A program made the translations under genes and the position numbers. Source: Luteipulveratus flavus (GTDB lineage: Bacteria > Actinomycetota > Actinomycetes > Actinomycetales > Dermatophilaceae). Taken from it: a stretch of DNA of 64,000 bases. The stretch is from assembly GCF_029439465.1 (NCBI RefSeq), contig NZ_JAROAV010000008.1, positions 186,001-250,000 on the forward strand, given 5' to 3'. Below the pieces are notes generated by a model. That model was not told the origin of the DNA, ran no database searches, and worked only from the letters and a program-made list of their open reading frames with translations. Below, one piece after another: positions 1 to 8,635 of the stretch (its first letter is position 1; each line of letters starts with the position of its first letter).

Positions 1-391
1 ACTGCTCGTCCGGCTGGCCGTTGAACAGGGTCGAGGTGGTGTCGCGCACGCTCGCCCGGGTCGCGCCGTACTCGCGCAGACCGGTCCGCTCGACCGTGCC
101 GCCGAGCGCGGTGACCATCGCCTGGAACCCGTAGCAGATGCCGAAGACGGGGACGCCGGCCTCCAGCAGCGCGGCGTCGAGCGCGGGCGCCTCGTCGGCG
201 TACACCGACGACGGGCCGCCGGACAGCACGACCGCCTGCGGCTGCTTGGCGAGCATCTCCTCGACCGGCATCGTGTGCGGGACGACCTCGCTGTAGAGCG
301 ACGCCTCACGCACCCGGCGGGCGATCAGCTGGGCGTACTGCGCGCCGAAGTCGACGACGAGGACGGGGTGGTCCTGGAGGGCATCAGTCAC
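1..391 (-). CDS. guaA: GMP synthase (glutamine-hydrolysing), N-terminal part
   Basis: Last step of GMP synthesis: amination of XMP using glutamine. The visible part (about 130 residues) is the class I glutamine amidotransferase domain: [20 protein letters not shown] near the N-terminus, then [11 protein letters not shown], and the nucleophile elbow GICYGFQ (catalytic Cys). The ATP-pyrophosphatase and dimerisation domains lie beyond the window edge. I chose the GTG at 391 because an in-frame TAA lies three codons upstream and no other start is possible between. Belongs with guaB2 and guaB3 in the same window. Identification is secure; the gene is cut by the window, not broken. Confidence 0.96.
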   Translation of the reverse strand, partial: MTDALQDHPVLVVDFGAQYAQLIARRVREASLYSEVVPHTMPVEEMLAKQPQAVVLSGGPSSVYADEAPALDAALLEAGVPVFGICYGFQAMVTALGGTVERTGLREYGATRASVRDTTSTLFNGQPDEQ

Positions 392-400
392 CCCCCAAGG

Positions 401-772
401 TTACCGGGCGGGCAGCTGCGTCCCCGCGCCCGCCAGGGTGGCCTCGGACTCGCGCGAGACCCTGCGCTCGACCCAGAACGACAGGAACGGGACGCACCCC
501 GCGAGCACGACCAGCAACGTACGACCGAGCGGCCAGCGCAGCTCGAACCCGAGCAGCACCGTCGCCAGCACGTAGACGATGAAGATGAACCCGTGCGGCT
601 GCGGCCACCAGTCGAGGGCGTTGTTGTCGAAGCCGTAGTGCAGCACCATCTCCAGGCACAGCACGAGCAGACCGATGCCGACGACGAACGCCATCACCTT
701 GAAGAAGGTCAGCCGGGTACGCGCCTTGCCGACGTCGATGCGGGCGGCGGGCTGCGGAGCGGGGTCAGACAT
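401..772 (-). CDS. DUF3817 integral membrane protein
   Basis: A 123-residue membrane protein of the actinobacterial DUF3817 family, function unknown. After a short polar N-terminus there are three hydrophobic segments (VMAFVVGIGLLVLCLEMVL, then GFIFIVYVLATVLLGFEL, then TLLVVLAGCVPFLSFWVE), with the family-typical WWPQPHG stretch between the first two. The ATG at 772 is preferred over an upstream extension; it lies 8 nt inside the end of the SURF1 gene, so the two are probably translated together. Ends 9 nt before the guaA start, so it may be the proximal partner of guaA in one leftward transcript. Domain assignment is from memory of the family pattern. Confidence 0.85.
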   Translation of the reverse strand: MSDPAPQPAARIDVGKARTRLTFFKVMAFVVGIGLLVLCLEMVLHYGFDNNALDWWPQPHGFIFIVYVLATVLLGFELRWPLGRTLLVVLAGCVPFLSFWVERRVSRESEATLAGAGTQLPAR

Positions 773-1586
773 GGAGGTCCTTCTGCGTGATCGGGTCGGG
801 TGCGGGTCCATCATGCGCCCGGCCCCGGCCGAGCTCGTCACGGCGGTCCTCCTGGACGCTGCGCCACCAGAAGTACAGCGCGAACGCCGCGAACGCCCAC
901 CACTGGAAGGCGTACCCGACGTTGCGCCAGTCGCGGTGGCCGACCTCGGGCTTCGGCGGCGGCACCTTCGTGATGGACGCGGGCGTCGCCGACGGCTGCT
1001 CGCTGATCCCGAACACGAACGCGTTGTACGCCTCGCCGCCCCAGACGTTGATCAGCGCGCCGATGTCGACGGAGCCGATCTGCCCGGACGGGTAGCCGGT
1101 GCCCTCGGCCGGTGACTCGCTCGGCGCGAGTGCCCCGACCACGGTCGTACGGCGGACCAGCGGCGCGGTCGCCTGCTCGGGCGAGGTCACGAACCCGCGG
1201 AGCACGGCCAGGCGCGCGCCGGTGCCGTCCACGACGAGCGGCGTGACGACCCAGAGGCCGGCGCGGCCGTCCAGGCGGCGGTCTGCGACGAGCACCTGGT
1301 GCGCGGTGTCGTACGTCCCGGTGGCACGCACCCGCTGCAGCGAGCCGTTGTTCGGGAACGGGGCGTGCGGCTGGAGATAGTCGGTGAGCGCGACGACCGG
1401 CCGCTGCTGACCCTGGCGCAGCGCCTCGGCGCGCGCGTCGTCGCCGGCGACGCCCCACTGCCAGCGGCCCAGCAGCACGAACACGACCGCCGCGACGACC
1501 GCGAGCGCGAGCAGCGCGAGGTTGCGCGGGCGAAGAGCGGTCTGCAGCACGTCCTCCAGAGTAGGTCGCCCAGGTGGGAGACCCAT
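765..1586 (-). CDS. SURF1-family cytochrome oxidase assembly protein
   Basis: SURF1/Shy1 proteins help assemble heme-copper cytochrome c oxidase at the membrane. The 273-residue protein has the two-helix layout of the family: a TM helix at about 24-41 (LALLALAVVAAVVFVLLGRW), a large external domain containing RRLDGRAGLWVVTPLV, and a second TM helix near 228-242 (FQWWAFAAFALYFWW). A C-terminal basic tail follows. Overlaps the DUF3817 start by 8 nt. The start is uncertain: ATG at 1586 is the longest; a strong GGAGG lies just before an internal GTG (codon 14) but with only 2 nt spacing. Upstream lies an intergenic inverted-repeat element. Confidence 0.88.
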   Translation of the reverse strand: MGLPPGRPTLEDVLQTALRPRNLALLALAVVAAVVFVLLGRWQWGVAGDDARAEALRQGQQRPVVALTDYLQPHAPFPNNGSLQRVRATGTYDTAHQVLVADRRLDGRAGLWVVTPLVVDGTGARLAVLRGFVTSPEQATAPLVRRTTVVGALAPSESPAEGTGYPSGQIGSVDIGALINVWGGEAYNAFVFGISEQPSATPASITKVPPPKPEVGHRDWRNVGYAFQWWAFAAFALYFWWRSVQEDRRDELGRGRAHDGPAPDPITQKDLHV

Positions 1587-1592
1587 CCCGCC

Positions 1593-1694
1593 GGTCGAGT
1601 AGGCGAGCCCCCAAGGGCGAGCCGTATCGAGACCAGCCGCGCGCGGTCACCAGGTCTCGATACGCGGCATCACTTCGTTCGCCCCTCCTCGACC
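1593..1694. repeat. Nested inverted-repeat intergenic element
   Basis: Roughly 100 bp between SURF1 and the ABC genes. Inner arms CGTATCGAGACC (1623-1634) and GGTCTCGATACG (1653-1664) are a perfect 12-bp inverted repeat; outer ends begin GGTCGAGTAGG and finish with CCTCCTCGACC, also complementary. The motif pair resembles short dispersed intergenic repeats I know from other actinobacterial genomes. It could form a long hairpin in either transcript. Confidence 0.75.
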
Positions 1695-1780
1695 CAGCGG
1701 TGGGACCGCCGCCCCTGCTCGACCGGCGAAGGCGAAAATGGGTTTATTCATGCGGGTTTCCGGGCCTAGCGTGGATCGCC

Positions 1781-3535
1781 GTGCAGCCTCTTCCCTACGC
1801 CGATCCCGGCACTCCGGACCTGCGCGGACCAGCCCGCTTCATGCTCTGGGTGGCCCGCGGCCAGGTGCGCTCGCTCTCCCTCGGCGTCGTCTGCGGCATC
1901 ACCTGGATGCTGTCGCAGGCGCTCGTCCCGGCAGCGGTCAGCCGCGCCATCGACGACGGCATCCGGGCGCACGACACCGGTCGGCTGTGGCTGTGGGCCG
2001 GCGTCGTCCTCGCCCTGGCGGTCGTCTCCGCCGGCTCCGGGGCGATCCGGCACCGGTTCGCGGTGGAGAACTGGTTGCGCGCCGCGTTCCGGGCCGTCCA
2101 GCTGATCGGCTGGCACGCGGCGAGCACCGGCAGCGCACTCCCCCGGACCATGCCGACCGGCCAGGTCGTCGCCAGCGTGGCGTCGGACGCGATGCGGCTC
2201 GGGGCCTCGTACGACACTTTCGCCCGGTTCGTCGGCGCGATCGTCTCCTACGTCGTCGTGGCGATCCTGCTGCTGACCTCGTCCGTACGCCTGGGGCTGG
2301 TCGTCCTGCTCGGCGTGCCGATCCTGCTCGCGACGCTCACCGTCGTGATGAAGCCGCTGCAGAAGCGGCAGGCCGCCCAGCGAGAGGAGAGCGGGCGACT
2401 CACCGAGCTGGGTGCCGACACCGTCGCCGGCCTGCGCGTGCTGCGCGGCATCGGCGGCGAGCAGACCTTCCTGCGTCGGTACGAGGAGCAGTCCCAGCGC
2501 GTCCGGACCACCGGCGTCCGGGTGGCCGGCCTGCAGTCGACGCTGGACGCCGCCCAGGTGCTGCTGCCGGGCCTCTTCATGCTCGTGGTGACCTGGCTCG
2601 GGGCGCGGTCGGTGCACGACGGGTCGATCACGCCGGGCCAGCTGGTCGCGTTCTACGGGTACGCCGCGTTCCTGGTCATGCCGCTGCGCACCGCGACCGA
2701 GATGACGGACAAGGTGATCCGGTCGCTGGTCGCCTCGCGCAAGATCATCGCCGTGCTCCAAGTCCGCAGCGACACGGTCGACGCCGACACGGTCATCGAT
2801 CTACCGGCCGGCCCGCAGCCGCTGGTCGACCCGACGTCCGGTCTGACCGTCGAGCCCGGCCGGCTGACCGCGGTCGTGTCGGCCCGTCCGGAGGACTCCG
2901 CGGCGCTGGCCGACCGGCTGGGCCGGTTCGGGACGACCTCCACCGACGTGACCTTCGGCGGTACGCCCGTCGCGGACGTACCGCTCGCGCAGCTGCGTTC
3001 CCGCGTGGTCGTCTCCGAGACCGACCCGCGGCTGTTCACCGGCACCCTGCGGGGCGAGATCGACCCGCAGGGCACCGCGAGCGACACCGAGCTGCTCGCC
3101 GCGCTGGAGGTGGCGAGCGCCGCCGATGTGCTGGACGCCCTCGACGGCGGCCTCGACGCCGAGGTCGAGGAGCGTGGCCGTTCCTTCTCCGGCGGGCAGC
3201 GCCAGCGGCTGGCCTTGGCCCGAGCGCTGCTGACGAAGGCGGAGACGCTCGTGCTGGTCGAGCCGACCAGCGCCGTGGACGCGCACACCGAGGCACGCAT
3301 CGCCGGCCGCCTGGCCGACTCGCGGCGCGGCCGCACGACGGTCGTCATGACGGCCAGCCCGCTCGTGCTCGACCAGGCGGACGTGGTCGTCCTGCTCGTC
3401 GAGGGGCGCGAGCTCGTCCGCGGGACGCACGCGGAGCTGATGGCGACGTCGACGGCGTACCGCCGGGTCGTCGTCCGGGGAGAAGAGCACGAGGAGGACC
3501 AGGAAGAGGTGAGCACCGTTGACAGCCACGACTGA
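1781..3535 (+). CDS. ABC exporter half, degenerate ATPase subunit
   Basis: First half of a heteromeric type IV ABC exporter, 584 residues: a six-helix membrane domain (about 1-300) fused to a nucleotide-binding domain. The NBD keeps a perfect signature motif (SFSGGQRQRLALARA, about 468) but its Walker A position reads VSARPEDSAALADRL (about 365) with no GxGKST, Walker B is LVLVEPTSAVD (Asp replaced by Val, Glu kept), and the switch histidine is lost (MTASPL). It therefore can donate a signature loop but should not bind or hydrolyse ATP normally. Start GTG 1781 has a TAGCGT hexamer 8 nt upstream. Overlaps the next gene by 17 nt. Substrate unknown. Confidence 0.93.
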   Translation: MQPLPYADPGTPDLRGPARFMLWVARGQVRSLSLGVVCGITWMLSQALVPAAVSRAIDDGIRAHDTGRLWLWAGVVLALAVVSAGSGAIRHRFAVENWLRAAFRAVQLIGWHAASTGSALPRTMPTGQVVASVASDAMRLGASYDTFARFVGAIVSYVVVAILLLTSSVRLGLVVLLGVPILLATLTVVMKPLQKRQAAQREESGRLTELGADTVAGLRVLRGIGGEQTFLRRYEEQSQRVRTTGVRVAGLQSTLDAAQVLLPGLFMLVVTWLGARSVHDGSITPGQLVAFYGYAAFLVMPLRTATEMTDKVIRSLVASRKIIAVLQVRSDTVDADTVIDLPAGPQPLVDPTSGLTVEPGRLTAVVSARPEDSAALADRLGRFGTTSTDVTFGGTPVADVPLAQLRSRVVVSETDPRLFTGTLRGEIDPQGTASDTELLAALEVASAADVLDALDGGLDAEVEERGRSFSGGQRQRLALARALLTKAETLVLVEPTSAVDAHTEARIAGRLADSRRGRTTVVMTASPLVLDQADVVVLLVEGRELVRGTHAELMATSTAYRRVVVRGEEHEEDQEEVSTVDSHD

Positions 3536-5312
3536 CCGGCACGACGCGACCCGGCGCACGCTGCCGATCGCGGACATGAGCGCCGTGCGCGCCCACACCG
3601 GTGGGCTGATGCGACAGCACCGGCGGTCGCTGCTGCGGCTCGTCGGCCTGCACGGCCTGGCCGCCCTGGCCGCACTCGCCACCCCGCGGCTGCTCGGCGG
3701 ACTCGTGGACGACCTCACCCAGGGCACGACGCTGGGCAGGATCAACCAGGTCGGCCTCCTGCTCGCCGTGGCGGTCCTCGCGCAGACCGTGCTCACCTGG
3801 TTCGCGCGGCGGGCGTCGTTCGTGCTGGGCGAAACCGTCTTCGCCCAGCTGCGCGAGCGCTTCGTCTCCCGGGTGATGGAGCTGCCGCTGTCGACCGTCG
3901 AGCGCGCCGGCACCGGAGACCTGGTCGCGCGGACGACGAACGACGTGGAGGCGCTGTCGTACGTCGTGCGCTTCGGCATCCCGTCGCTGTTCGTCGCCGT
4001 GGTGACATCGGCGCTCACGCTGGTGGCCGCGTTCCTGGTGAGCCCCCTCGTGGCCGTCGCGCTACTGGCCGGCATGCCCCTGCTGGTGGTCTCGACCCGG
4101 CGCTACCTGCGGCTCGCCCCGGACGGGTACCTGCGGGAGCGGGCGTCGTACGCGGTCGGCAACGGCGTCATCACCGAGACGGTCGAGGGCGCGCGCACCA
4201 TCGACGCGCTCGGGCTGGGCGGACGGCGCAAGAGCCGGATCGACGCCACCATCCGCGAGATGTTCGACGCGGAGTCCTACACCCTGGGCCTGCGGCTGCG
4301 GTGGTTCCCGCAGGTCGACCTCGGCATCCTCGCGCCCGCGGCGATCGTGCTGCTGTGGGGTGGCTGGCTGGTCTTCGAGGGTCACGCCACGCTCGGCCAG
4401 GTGACGACCGTCGTGCTGTACGCGCAGGCGCTCGCCGACCCGTTCGACGAGCTGCTCAGCTGGCTGGACGAGATCCAGGTCGGCGCGACGTCGCTGGCTC
4501 GGGTGATCGGCGTCGAGGAGGTGCCGCCGGACCGCGTGGCCGGTGAGGACCGCCCGACCGACGCGCGGATGGCGGCGTCGGACGTGCACTACGCCTACCG
4601 GGCCGGCCGGGACGTGCTGAGCGGGATCGACCTCGACCTCGCGCCCGGCGAACGCCTCGCCATCGTCGGGCCGTCCGGCGCGGGCAAGTCCACGCTGGGA
4701 CGGCTGATGGCCGGCATCGACGGTCCGCGTCAGGGCCGGGTCGACGTGGGCGGCGTGCCGCTGGTCGACCTCCCCCTGGACGACCTGCGCAGCGAGGTCG
4801 CCCTGGTCACCCAGGAGCACCACGTGTTCGTCGGGACGCTGCGGGACAACCTGCTGCTCGCTCGGCCGGACGCCACCGACGAGGTGCTGTGGTCGGCGCT
4901 GGACGCGGTCGACGCGCACCGGTGGGCGAGCGAGCTGCCCGAGCAGCTGACGACGTCCGTCGGCGCGGGCGGTCACACGCTGACCGACGCGCAGTCGCAG
5001 CAGCTCGCACTGGCCCGACTGGTGCTGGCGGACCCGCACACGCTCGTGCTGGACGAGGCGACGTCACTGCTCGACCCGCGCGCCGCTCGGCACCTGGAAC
5101 GCTCGCTGAACGCGGTGGTCGAGGGGCGCACGATCGTCGCGATCGCGCACCGGCTGCACACCGCGCACGACGCCGACCGGGTCGCCGTCGTCGAGGACGG
5201 GCGGATCAGCGAGATCGGCTCGCACCACGAGCTGATCGAGACCGACGGCGCGTACGCCGCGCTGTGGCGCTCGTGGCGCGACGAGCCCTCGGAGGACGCC
5301 GCCCGCGCCTGA
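3519..5312 (+). CDS. ABC exporter half, catalytic ATPase subunit
   Basis: Second half of the exporter, 597 residues, TM domain then NBD. Here Walker A is intact (GPSGAGKST, about 384), Walker B is LVLDEATS (about 509) and the switch histidine is present (IAHRL, about 543), but the signature motif is degenerate (TLTDAQSQQLALAR instead of LSGGQ). Paired with the upstream protein this gives exactly one complete ATP site (this Walker A/B plus the partner's LSGGQ) and one dead site. The TTG start at 3519 sits inside the end of the first gene after a GAGGTGAG ribosome site; it is the only start giving the complete N-terminus. Substrate cannot be told from sequence. Confidence 0.95.
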   Translation: MTATTDRHDATRRTLPIADMSAVRAHTGGLMRQHRRSLLRLVGLHGLAALAALATPRLLGGLVDDLTQGTTLGRINQVGLLLAVAVLAQTVLTWFARRASFVLGETVFAQLRERFVSRVMELPLSTVERAGTGDLVARTTNDVEALSYVVRFGIPSLFVAVVTSALTLVAAFLVSPLVAVALLAGMPLLVVSTRRYLRLAPDGYLRERASYAVGNGVITETVEGARTIDALGLGGRRKSRIDATIREMFDAESYTLGLRLRWFPQVDLGILAPAAIVLLWGGWLVFEGHATLGQVTTVVLYAQALADPFDELLSWLDEIQVGATSLARVIGVEEVPPDRVAGEDRPTDARMAASDVHYAYRAGRDVLSGIDLDLAPGERLAIVGPSGAGKSTLGRLMAGIDGPRQGRVDVGGVPLVDLPLDDLRSEVALVTQEHHVFVGTLRDNLLLARPDATDEVLWSALDAVDAHRWASELPEQLTTSVGAGGHTLTDAQSQQLALARLVLADPHTLVLDEATSLLDPRAARHLERSLNAVVEGRTIVAIAHRLHTAHDADRVAVVEDGRISEIGSHHELIETDGAYAALWRSWRDEPSEDAARA

Positions 5313-5364
5313 CGGCGTCCGCTGCCTGACGGCGACCGCCGCCGCAAGAGCGGCTGCGGGAGCC

Positions 5365-5742
5365 TCAGGTGCGCCGCGGGACGGTGTCGTCGTCGGCCGG
5401 GGGCGCTCCGAACAGCCACCAGCCGGCGGCGTTCGCGCGCACCTGGACCCGGTCGCCGAGGTATTCGACCTCGACGGCCTGCCCGGGCTCGGCGTGACCC
5501 CAGCAGGCGACGGCGGTGACGGTCCACCACTCACCCTCGTCCCCGGCGCTGCCGCTGAACGAGGCGACCCAGTCCCCTTCAGCCGCACGGGTGTAGGTGT
5601 CGAGGTAGAGCTGAGAGCCGTCGCCGTTGGGGTCGATGAGGGCAAGCCCGATGTCGGCTCCCGTCCGCACCTCGAGCACGGTGGCACAGCGCGGGTCCCA
5701 GCCGCCCGCCTCGAGGGCCGAGTCGACGGTGAGTGCTCGCAT
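5365..5742 (-). CDS. Hypothetical protein
   Basis: A 125-residue soluble, acidic, Trp-rich protein I do not recognise. It starts MRALTVDSALEAGGWDPRCA and ends GAPPADDDTVPRRT; there is no signal peptide or membrane segment. The ATG at 5742 is preferred over the GTG at 5757 because the terminator hairpin of the neighbouring gene (5757-5793) begins exactly at the GTG. Convergent with the ABC exporter genes and separated from them by about 50 nt. Codon use is like its neighbours, so it is likely a real gene, but no function is proposed. Confidence 0.6.
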   Translation of the reverse strand: MRALTVDSALEAGGWDPRCATVLEVRTGADIGLALIDPNGDGSQLYLDTYTRAAEGDWVASFSGSAGDEGEWWTVTAVACWGHAEPGQAVEVEYLGDRVQVRANAAGWWLFGAPPADDDTVPRRT

Positions 5743-5756
5743 GCCCTCAGGGTGCA

Positions 5757-5793
5757 CGACGGCCCGGCACCTGCGCGAGGTGCCGGGCCGTCG
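5757..5793 (-). terminator. Strong hairpin downstream of secreted protein gene
   Basis: Perfect 15-bp stem (arms 5757-5771 and 5779-5793, CGACGGCCCGGCACC type) with a 7-nt loop, 20 nt beyond the stop of the gene at 5814-6722. No U-tract, as usual in actinobacteria. Confidence 0.8.
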
Positions 5794-5813
5794 GACGTAC
5801 GGGTCGGTGCGGG

Positions 5814-6722
5814 TCAGCGACGCAGGTTGCGGCGCGCGAGCACACCGGCCCCGGCGACGCCACCGAGCACGGCGAGGCCGGCCAGCGCGACACCGGCGTT
5901 GGACCCGCTGTCGTCACCGACGAGGTCGGCCTGGACGACCGGGCCGCTGACCGTGGACGACGGCTCGTCGGTGGCCGAGCCCGAACCGGACGACGCGGTG
6001 CCGGTCGGCACAGCGGTCGCGGACTGACTCGGCTCGGTCGAGGGCGACGGCTTGGTGGTGGAGGACGGCTGCGTCGTCGGCGACGGCTGACCGCCACCCT
6101 TGGTCACCGCGATCGTGCCGAGGGTGAGGTTCTGGCCCTTGACCGGCTCGCACGCGACGAACAGGTCGGCCTCCTGCGCGTCCTCCCGGCCGACCGCGAC
6201 CAGCATCTCGCCGACCGTGACGTCGAGCGTGCCGGTCTTCTTCGGTGTGAAGGGCAAGCCCTCGCCCTCGCCCTTGAACGTGACCGTTCCCTTGGTCGAG
6301 ACCGGGGTAGGCACGTCGAACTCGGTGAAGGCGATCAGGTCGTCGGAGCCGACCGTGTAGAAGTGCACGCTGCCCCCGGCGTCGAGCATCGTGATCTTGT
6401 GGTCGCGCAGATACTGCAGCGCGTCGGGGCCCAGGGTGATCTTGGCCGTGAAGTCGAGCGGGTCGACCTCGTGCTTCGGGCGGACGGTGGCCGGCAGCTC
6501 GGCGGAGATGGTCAGCGACCAGTCGTCCTTGAAGTTCTTGCCCAGGCCGCCGTCCTCGTCGGTCAGTGAGCAGTGGTACTTCAGGCCGGTGAGCTCGGCG
6601 GCCCCGGCGGACGGCGCGAACGCGCAGGTCGCGGCGAGCGCGAGGCCGACACCTCCGAGTGCTCCTGCCGTACGGCCCAGGCGGCGAGACGCAGCAAAAG
6701 TGCGCAAGGTGGTTCCCCTCAT
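5814..6722 (-). CDS. Secreted, membrane-anchored protein (DUF6801-like)
   Basis: A 302-residue exported protein. N-terminal signal peptide (RRLGRTAGALGGVGLALAAT, cleavage near PSAGAAE), a globular domain starting LTGLKYHCSL with a second Cys in VACEPVKG (probable disulphide), then a Pro/Ser/Thr linker (about 215-265), a hydrophobic C-terminal segment (AGVALAGLAVLGGVAGAGVL) and a basic tail RRNLRR. No LPXTG motif is visible, so it is probably held by the C-terminal helix. The pattern matches actinobacterial surface proteins with a DUF6801-type domain; function unknown. The ATG at 6722 is the start consistent with the signal peptide; upstream in-frame extension has no such feature. Confidence 0.75.
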   Translation of the reverse strand: MRGTTLRTFAASRRLGRTAGALGGVGLALAATCAFAPSAGAAELTGLKYHCSLTDEDGGLGKNFKDDWSLTISAELPATVRPKHEVDPLDFTAKITLGPDALQYLRDHKITMLDAGGSVHFYTVGSDDLIAFTEFDVPTPVSTKGTVTFKGEGEGLPFTPKKTGTLDVTVGEMLVAVGREDAQEADLFVACEPVKGQNLTLGTIAVTKGGGQPSPTTQPSSTTKPSPSTEPSQSATAVPTGTASSGSGSATDEPSSTVSGPVVQADLVGDDSGSNAGVALAGLAVLGGVAGAGVLARRNLRR

Positions 6723-6885
6723 GAAAGCGGCGGGCGTGCGGCGCCCACCGAAGATTGACGGGCGAATAGTACGGGACTCCGTGAGCCCTCGTTGCCAACC
6801 GTCACCGGCGCGCTTCGCGGTTCGCGGGGCCGGCCGCGGGTAGGAGCAGACTTGTGCTCTCAACGACGACGGCAAGGGGCGGACC

Positions 6886-7395
6886 ATGGCTGCTACGGCG
6901 ACGACGCACCTCAACTTCACGGGCGACGCCCGGCAGGCGCTGACCTTCTACCAGTCGGTCTTCGGCGGCGGGCTGATGCTCGCCACGTACGGGCAGGTCG
7001 GTGTCCCTCAAGATTCCGCGGACTCCGAGCGTGCCGTCTTCGCCCCCGTCGATCCCACCTCGCCGGACGCCGAGCGCATCGCCTTCGGCATGCTCGCCAC
7101 CGACGACGGCCTCCGCCTGGCCGCGTACGACGTCCTCGGGGCAACCGGGGGCGGCCTCGCCGCGGCCGGCCTGCCGGGTGCGGTCGGTAGGGCGGACGGG
7201 CTCACTCACCACGAGTCGTGCTTCGTGCTGCTCACCAGCGAGACGCTGGAGGAAGCAAGGGCGCTGTGGACCGATCTCTCCGAGGGCGGCACCGTGATCC
7301 AGGCGCTGGCCCCGGCGGACTGGGCGCCGGCGTACGGGATGCTCACCGACCGCTTCGGGGTGACCTGGGTCTTCGGTATCGTCCCGGCGAGCTGA
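6886..7395 (+). CDS. VOC-family (PhnB/glyoxalase-like) protein
   Basis: A 169-residue vicinal-oxygen-chelate fold protein of the PhnB-like subgroup: THLNFTGDARQALTFYQSVFGG at the N-terminus and the closing DRFGVTWVFGI at the C-terminus are typical. This subgroup often lacks the full metal site and its reaction is unknown. GGGGCGG just upstream of the ATG is the likely ribosome site. Followed after 9 nt by the FUSC exporter gene, so the two probably share a transcript. Confidence 0.88.
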   Translation: MAATATTHLNFTGDARQALTFYQSVFGGGLMLATYGQVGVPQDSADSERAVFAPVDPTSPDAERIAFGMLATDDGLRLAAYDVLGATGGGLAAAGLPGAVGRADGLTHHESCFVLLTSETLEEARALWTDLSEGGTVIQALAPADWAPAYGMLTDRFGVTWVFGIVPAS

Positions 7396-7404
7396 GCGAC
7401 CTCC

Positions 7405-8592
7405 GTGACCGGCGAGCAGGACCGCGGGCGGTCCGGCTTCTCACGCGTCCGACGGGCTTTCTCAGAGGCGGGTGAGCGACTCGCGGTCTGGTGGTGGCCG
7501 CTGCTGCAGCAGACCGCCGCCGCCACCATCGCCTGGGTCCTGGCGGAGCACGTCGTGGATCACCATCAGCCGTTCTTCGCGCCCATCGCCGCGGTCGTGG
7601 CCCTGAACGCCTCGTTCGGGGAGCGCGGCACCAACGCCCTGCGCCTCCTGGAGGGCGTGCTCGTCGGCATCGCCGTCGGTGAGCTGACCATCGCCGTCCT
7701 CGGTGCGGGTTACGGCAGCCTGGCGCTGGCCCTGTTCATCGCCATGTCGGTCGCGCGAGCCGTCGGGGGCACCAACCTGACCCTCGCCCAGGCCGCCGCC
7801 GGGGCGATCCTCACCGTCGCGGTCCCCAACGTGGAGGGCGGCATCGATCGCGTCGTGGACGCGCTGATCGGCGCCGCGGTCGCGCTGGTGTTCACCCAGA
7901 TCCTGTTCTCCCCCGAGCCGGTCCGGCTGCTCCGTCGTGCCGAGGCCGCCGCCCTGACTGCGATGGCCGACGGGATGCGGCTCACCGCACGCTCGCTCGC
8001 CGACAACGACGACGACCTGGCCTCCGAGGCTCTCGACGCCCTGCGGACCGTCCGCGACCGGCTGTCCGAGCTCGCCCAGGTGAGACGCGCGAGCACCCGG
8101 GTGGCGCGGCACTCCCTGGTGTGGCGTCGGCGGACCGCCCCGGTGGTCCAGGAGAAGGAGAACGCCGAGCAGCTGGACCTGCTGGGCGACAGCACGGTGA
8201 TGCTCACCCGCGGCGCCGTGGCCACCAGCATGGCGGGACGCGCAGTGCTCGCGCCGTACATCGGCGAGCTCGCGGACACCCTCGGTGACTTGTCTCAGCG
8301 GCCGGGCGAGCGCAGCACCCGCCAGGAGGCCGTCGACCGGCTGGTCCGGCTGACCGAGCGGCTGACGCCGCAGACCGTGCACGAGATCCCGCGGGAGGAG
8401 CAGCCGGCGCTGGACACCGCCCTGGTCCTGACCCGCGTCGTGGTGAGCGACGTCCTGACCTTCGCGGGCGTCGATCCGCAGCAGGCCTCGCGGCTCACGC
8501 TCAAGGGGCTGGACTGGTTCGGCGCCGACCGTCCTCCACGACGTGCCCTCTCGACACTGGGCCGGCTGCTGCGCAAGCCGCAGGGGGACTGA
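7405..8592 (+). CDS. FUSC-family / aromatic acid exporter-like membrane protein
   Basis: A 395-residue protein with a hydrophobic N-terminal half (about 30-165: LQQTAAATIAWVLAEHVV, then the FAPIAAVVALNASFGERG signature, and further helices to LIGAAVALVFTQILF) and a cytoplasmic, helical C-terminal half. This is the half-size FUSC/ArAE layout, related to exporters of aromatic acids and other small solutes. The GTG start at 7405 lies 9 nt after the VOC stop. The substrate is not predictable. Confidence 0.85.
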   Translation: MTGEQDRGRSGFSRVRRAFSEAGERLAVWWWPLLQQTAAATIAWVLAEHVVDHHQPFFAPIAAVVALNASFGERGTNALRLLEGVLVGIAVGELTIAVLGAGYGSLALALFIAMSVARAVGGTNLTLAQAAAGAILTVAVPNVEGGIDRVVDALIGAAVALVFTQILFSPEPVRLLRRAEAAALTAMADGMRLTARSLADNDDDLASEALDALRTVRDRLSELAQVRRASTRVARHSLVWRRRTAPVVQEKENAEQLDLLGDSTVMLTRGAVATSMAGRAVLAPYIGELADTLGDLSQRPGERSTRQEAVDRLVRLTERLTPQTVHEIPREEQPALDTALVLTRVVVSDVLTFAGVDPQQASRLTLKGLDWFGADRPPRRALSTLGRLLRKPQGD

Positions 8593-8605
8593 GCGAGCGG
8601 GCTGG

Positions 8606-8621
8606 GGCCGTCCGCCTCAGC
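8606..8621 (+). repeat. 16-bp direct repeat, left copy
   Basis: GGCCGTCCGCCTCAGC, identical to 9302-9317. The two copies bracket the toxin-antitoxin pair exactly in the gaps on each side of it. Confidence 0.7.
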
Positions 8622-8635
8622 GGGAGCACGACCCG

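Noticed and set aside
4062-5039. Long minus-strand open frame opposite the second ABC gene
   Set aside because: A shadow of the GC-rich third-position bias; Arg/His/Pro-rich with no domain, while the plus frame has all ABC motifs.
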